This document shows, one piece after another, positions 6,505-6,702 of a stretch of DNA of 6,702 bases (position 1 is its first letter; every line of letters starts with the position of its first letter). The notes beneath the pieces were generated by a model. That model searched no databases and was not told where the DNA came from. It saw only the letters and a program-made list of their open reading frames with translations. Source of the DNA: an uncultured Lachnospiraceae bacterium (GTDB taxonomy: Bacteria; Bacillota; Clostridia; Lachnospirales; Lachnospiraceae). Both the position numbers and the translations under genes were made by a program. The stretch covers positions 1 to 6,702 of the forward strand of contig CAMALN010000092.1 of assembly GCA_945836565.1 (NCBI GenBank), given 5' to 3'.

Positions 6505-6556
6505 AATAACGGGGCATATGAAGATGAATAATCTTCTGTGCCCCATTATTTGTTAC
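6505..6556 (+). terminator. Strong intrinsic terminator of the symporter gene
   Basis: A long hairpin begins 12 bases after the stop. AATAA 6505-6509 pairs with TTATT 6546-6550; after one C/A mismatch, GGGGCA 6511-6516 pairs with TGCCCC 6539-6544; and GAAGAT 6520-6525 pairs with ATCTTC 6531-6536 around a 5-base loop. A U-rich run (TTATTTGTT) overlaps the 3' arm and continues past it. The G+C core and position make it a convincing rho-independent terminator. Confidence 0.9.
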
Positions 6557-6631
6557 TGAGGGAATTAGATGGTTGTAATAGCGATTTTTGACCATAATCA
6601 TTGTCTCTACTAGCTATTCTCATATGTTATA

Positions 6632-6649
6632 TGGACTAAACAAGGAAAT
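6632..6649. repeat. Direct repeat copy 1 (18 bp)
   Basis: TGGACTAAACAAGGAAAT here recurs exactly at 6685. The bases on the left differ between copies, so the left boundary is real. The right boundary is unknown because the second copy is cut by the window end. Confidence 0.85.
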
Positions 6650-6684
6650 TTCGTGATTTCGCCCATAAGGAATTCGGAAGCAGG

Positions 6685-6702
6685 TGGACTAAACAAGGAA
6701 AT
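6685..6702. repeat. Direct repeat copy 2 (18 bp, truncated by window end)
   Basis: Exact second copy of the 18-bp sequence, starting 53 bp after the first and running into the window edge. It may be the start of a 53-bp tandem array, one end of a longer dispersed repeat, or a pair only. Immediately downstream of copy 1, GAAAT and ATTTC (6645-6649 and 6656-6660) form a small inverted repeat that may belong to the unit. Confidence 0.85.

Noticed and set aside
6241..6546. Minus-strand ORF over the symporter end and terminator
   Set aside because: It runs through the terminator hairpin and the antisense of membrane segments; its composition is that of a shadow frame.
6570..6618. Small inverted repeats (ATGGT/ACCAT and AATAGC/GCTATT) in the 3' gap
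   Set aside because: Short arms with long loops are expected by chance in A+T-rich DNA; no promoter or terminator accompanies them clearly.
6632..6702. CRISPR array
   Set aside because: Only two copies are visible, the visible repeat is short (18 bp), and no cas gene is in the window; it cannot be supported without more sequence.

Overview
The window looks like chromosomal DNA from a low-to-moderate G+C Bacillota, most likely a gut or rumen Lachnospiraceae-type clostridium. This is inferred from A+T-rich codon use, strong AGGAGG-type ribosome binding sites, tightly packed co-directional genes and the gene families present; no marker gene fixes the taxon. All six confident genes are on the + strand.

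Layout. (1) 12-1909: a small sigma-70-family factor and a WYL-domain transcription regulator, 2 bp apart, form a regulatory pair; the upstream end of their operon lies outside the window. (2) 1910-2007: a gap whose most striking content is a 26-bp RNA stem (1947-1972 pairing with 1982-2007). It ends one base before the ATG of the next gene and buries that gene's Shine-Dalgarno sequence. (3) 2008-4941: a compact three-gene unit. It holds a 495-aa protein of an uncharacterised family, an overlapping 229-aa orphan protein, and a calcineurin-like (PPP/ApaH-type) metallophosphatase whose usual GDxxDRG motif reads GDYIHGG. (4) 4942-6556: an independently transcribed sodium:alanine/glycine symporter (AGCS family). 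It has a recognisable promoter, a dyad in its 5' leader and a strong intrinsic terminator. (5) 6557-6702: non-coding DNA with two exact copies of an 18-bp sequence 53 bp apart, the second cut by the window edge.

How it may work together. The sigma factor and WYL protein look like a dedicated transcription switch, and the next three genes are the obvious candidate targets because of position and orientation; this is inference. The hairpin suggests a second, translational layer of control on the 495-aa protein. The symporter appears to be an ordinary neighbour unrelated to the unit. Functions of the 495-aa and 229-aa proteins cannot be assigned from sequence alone.
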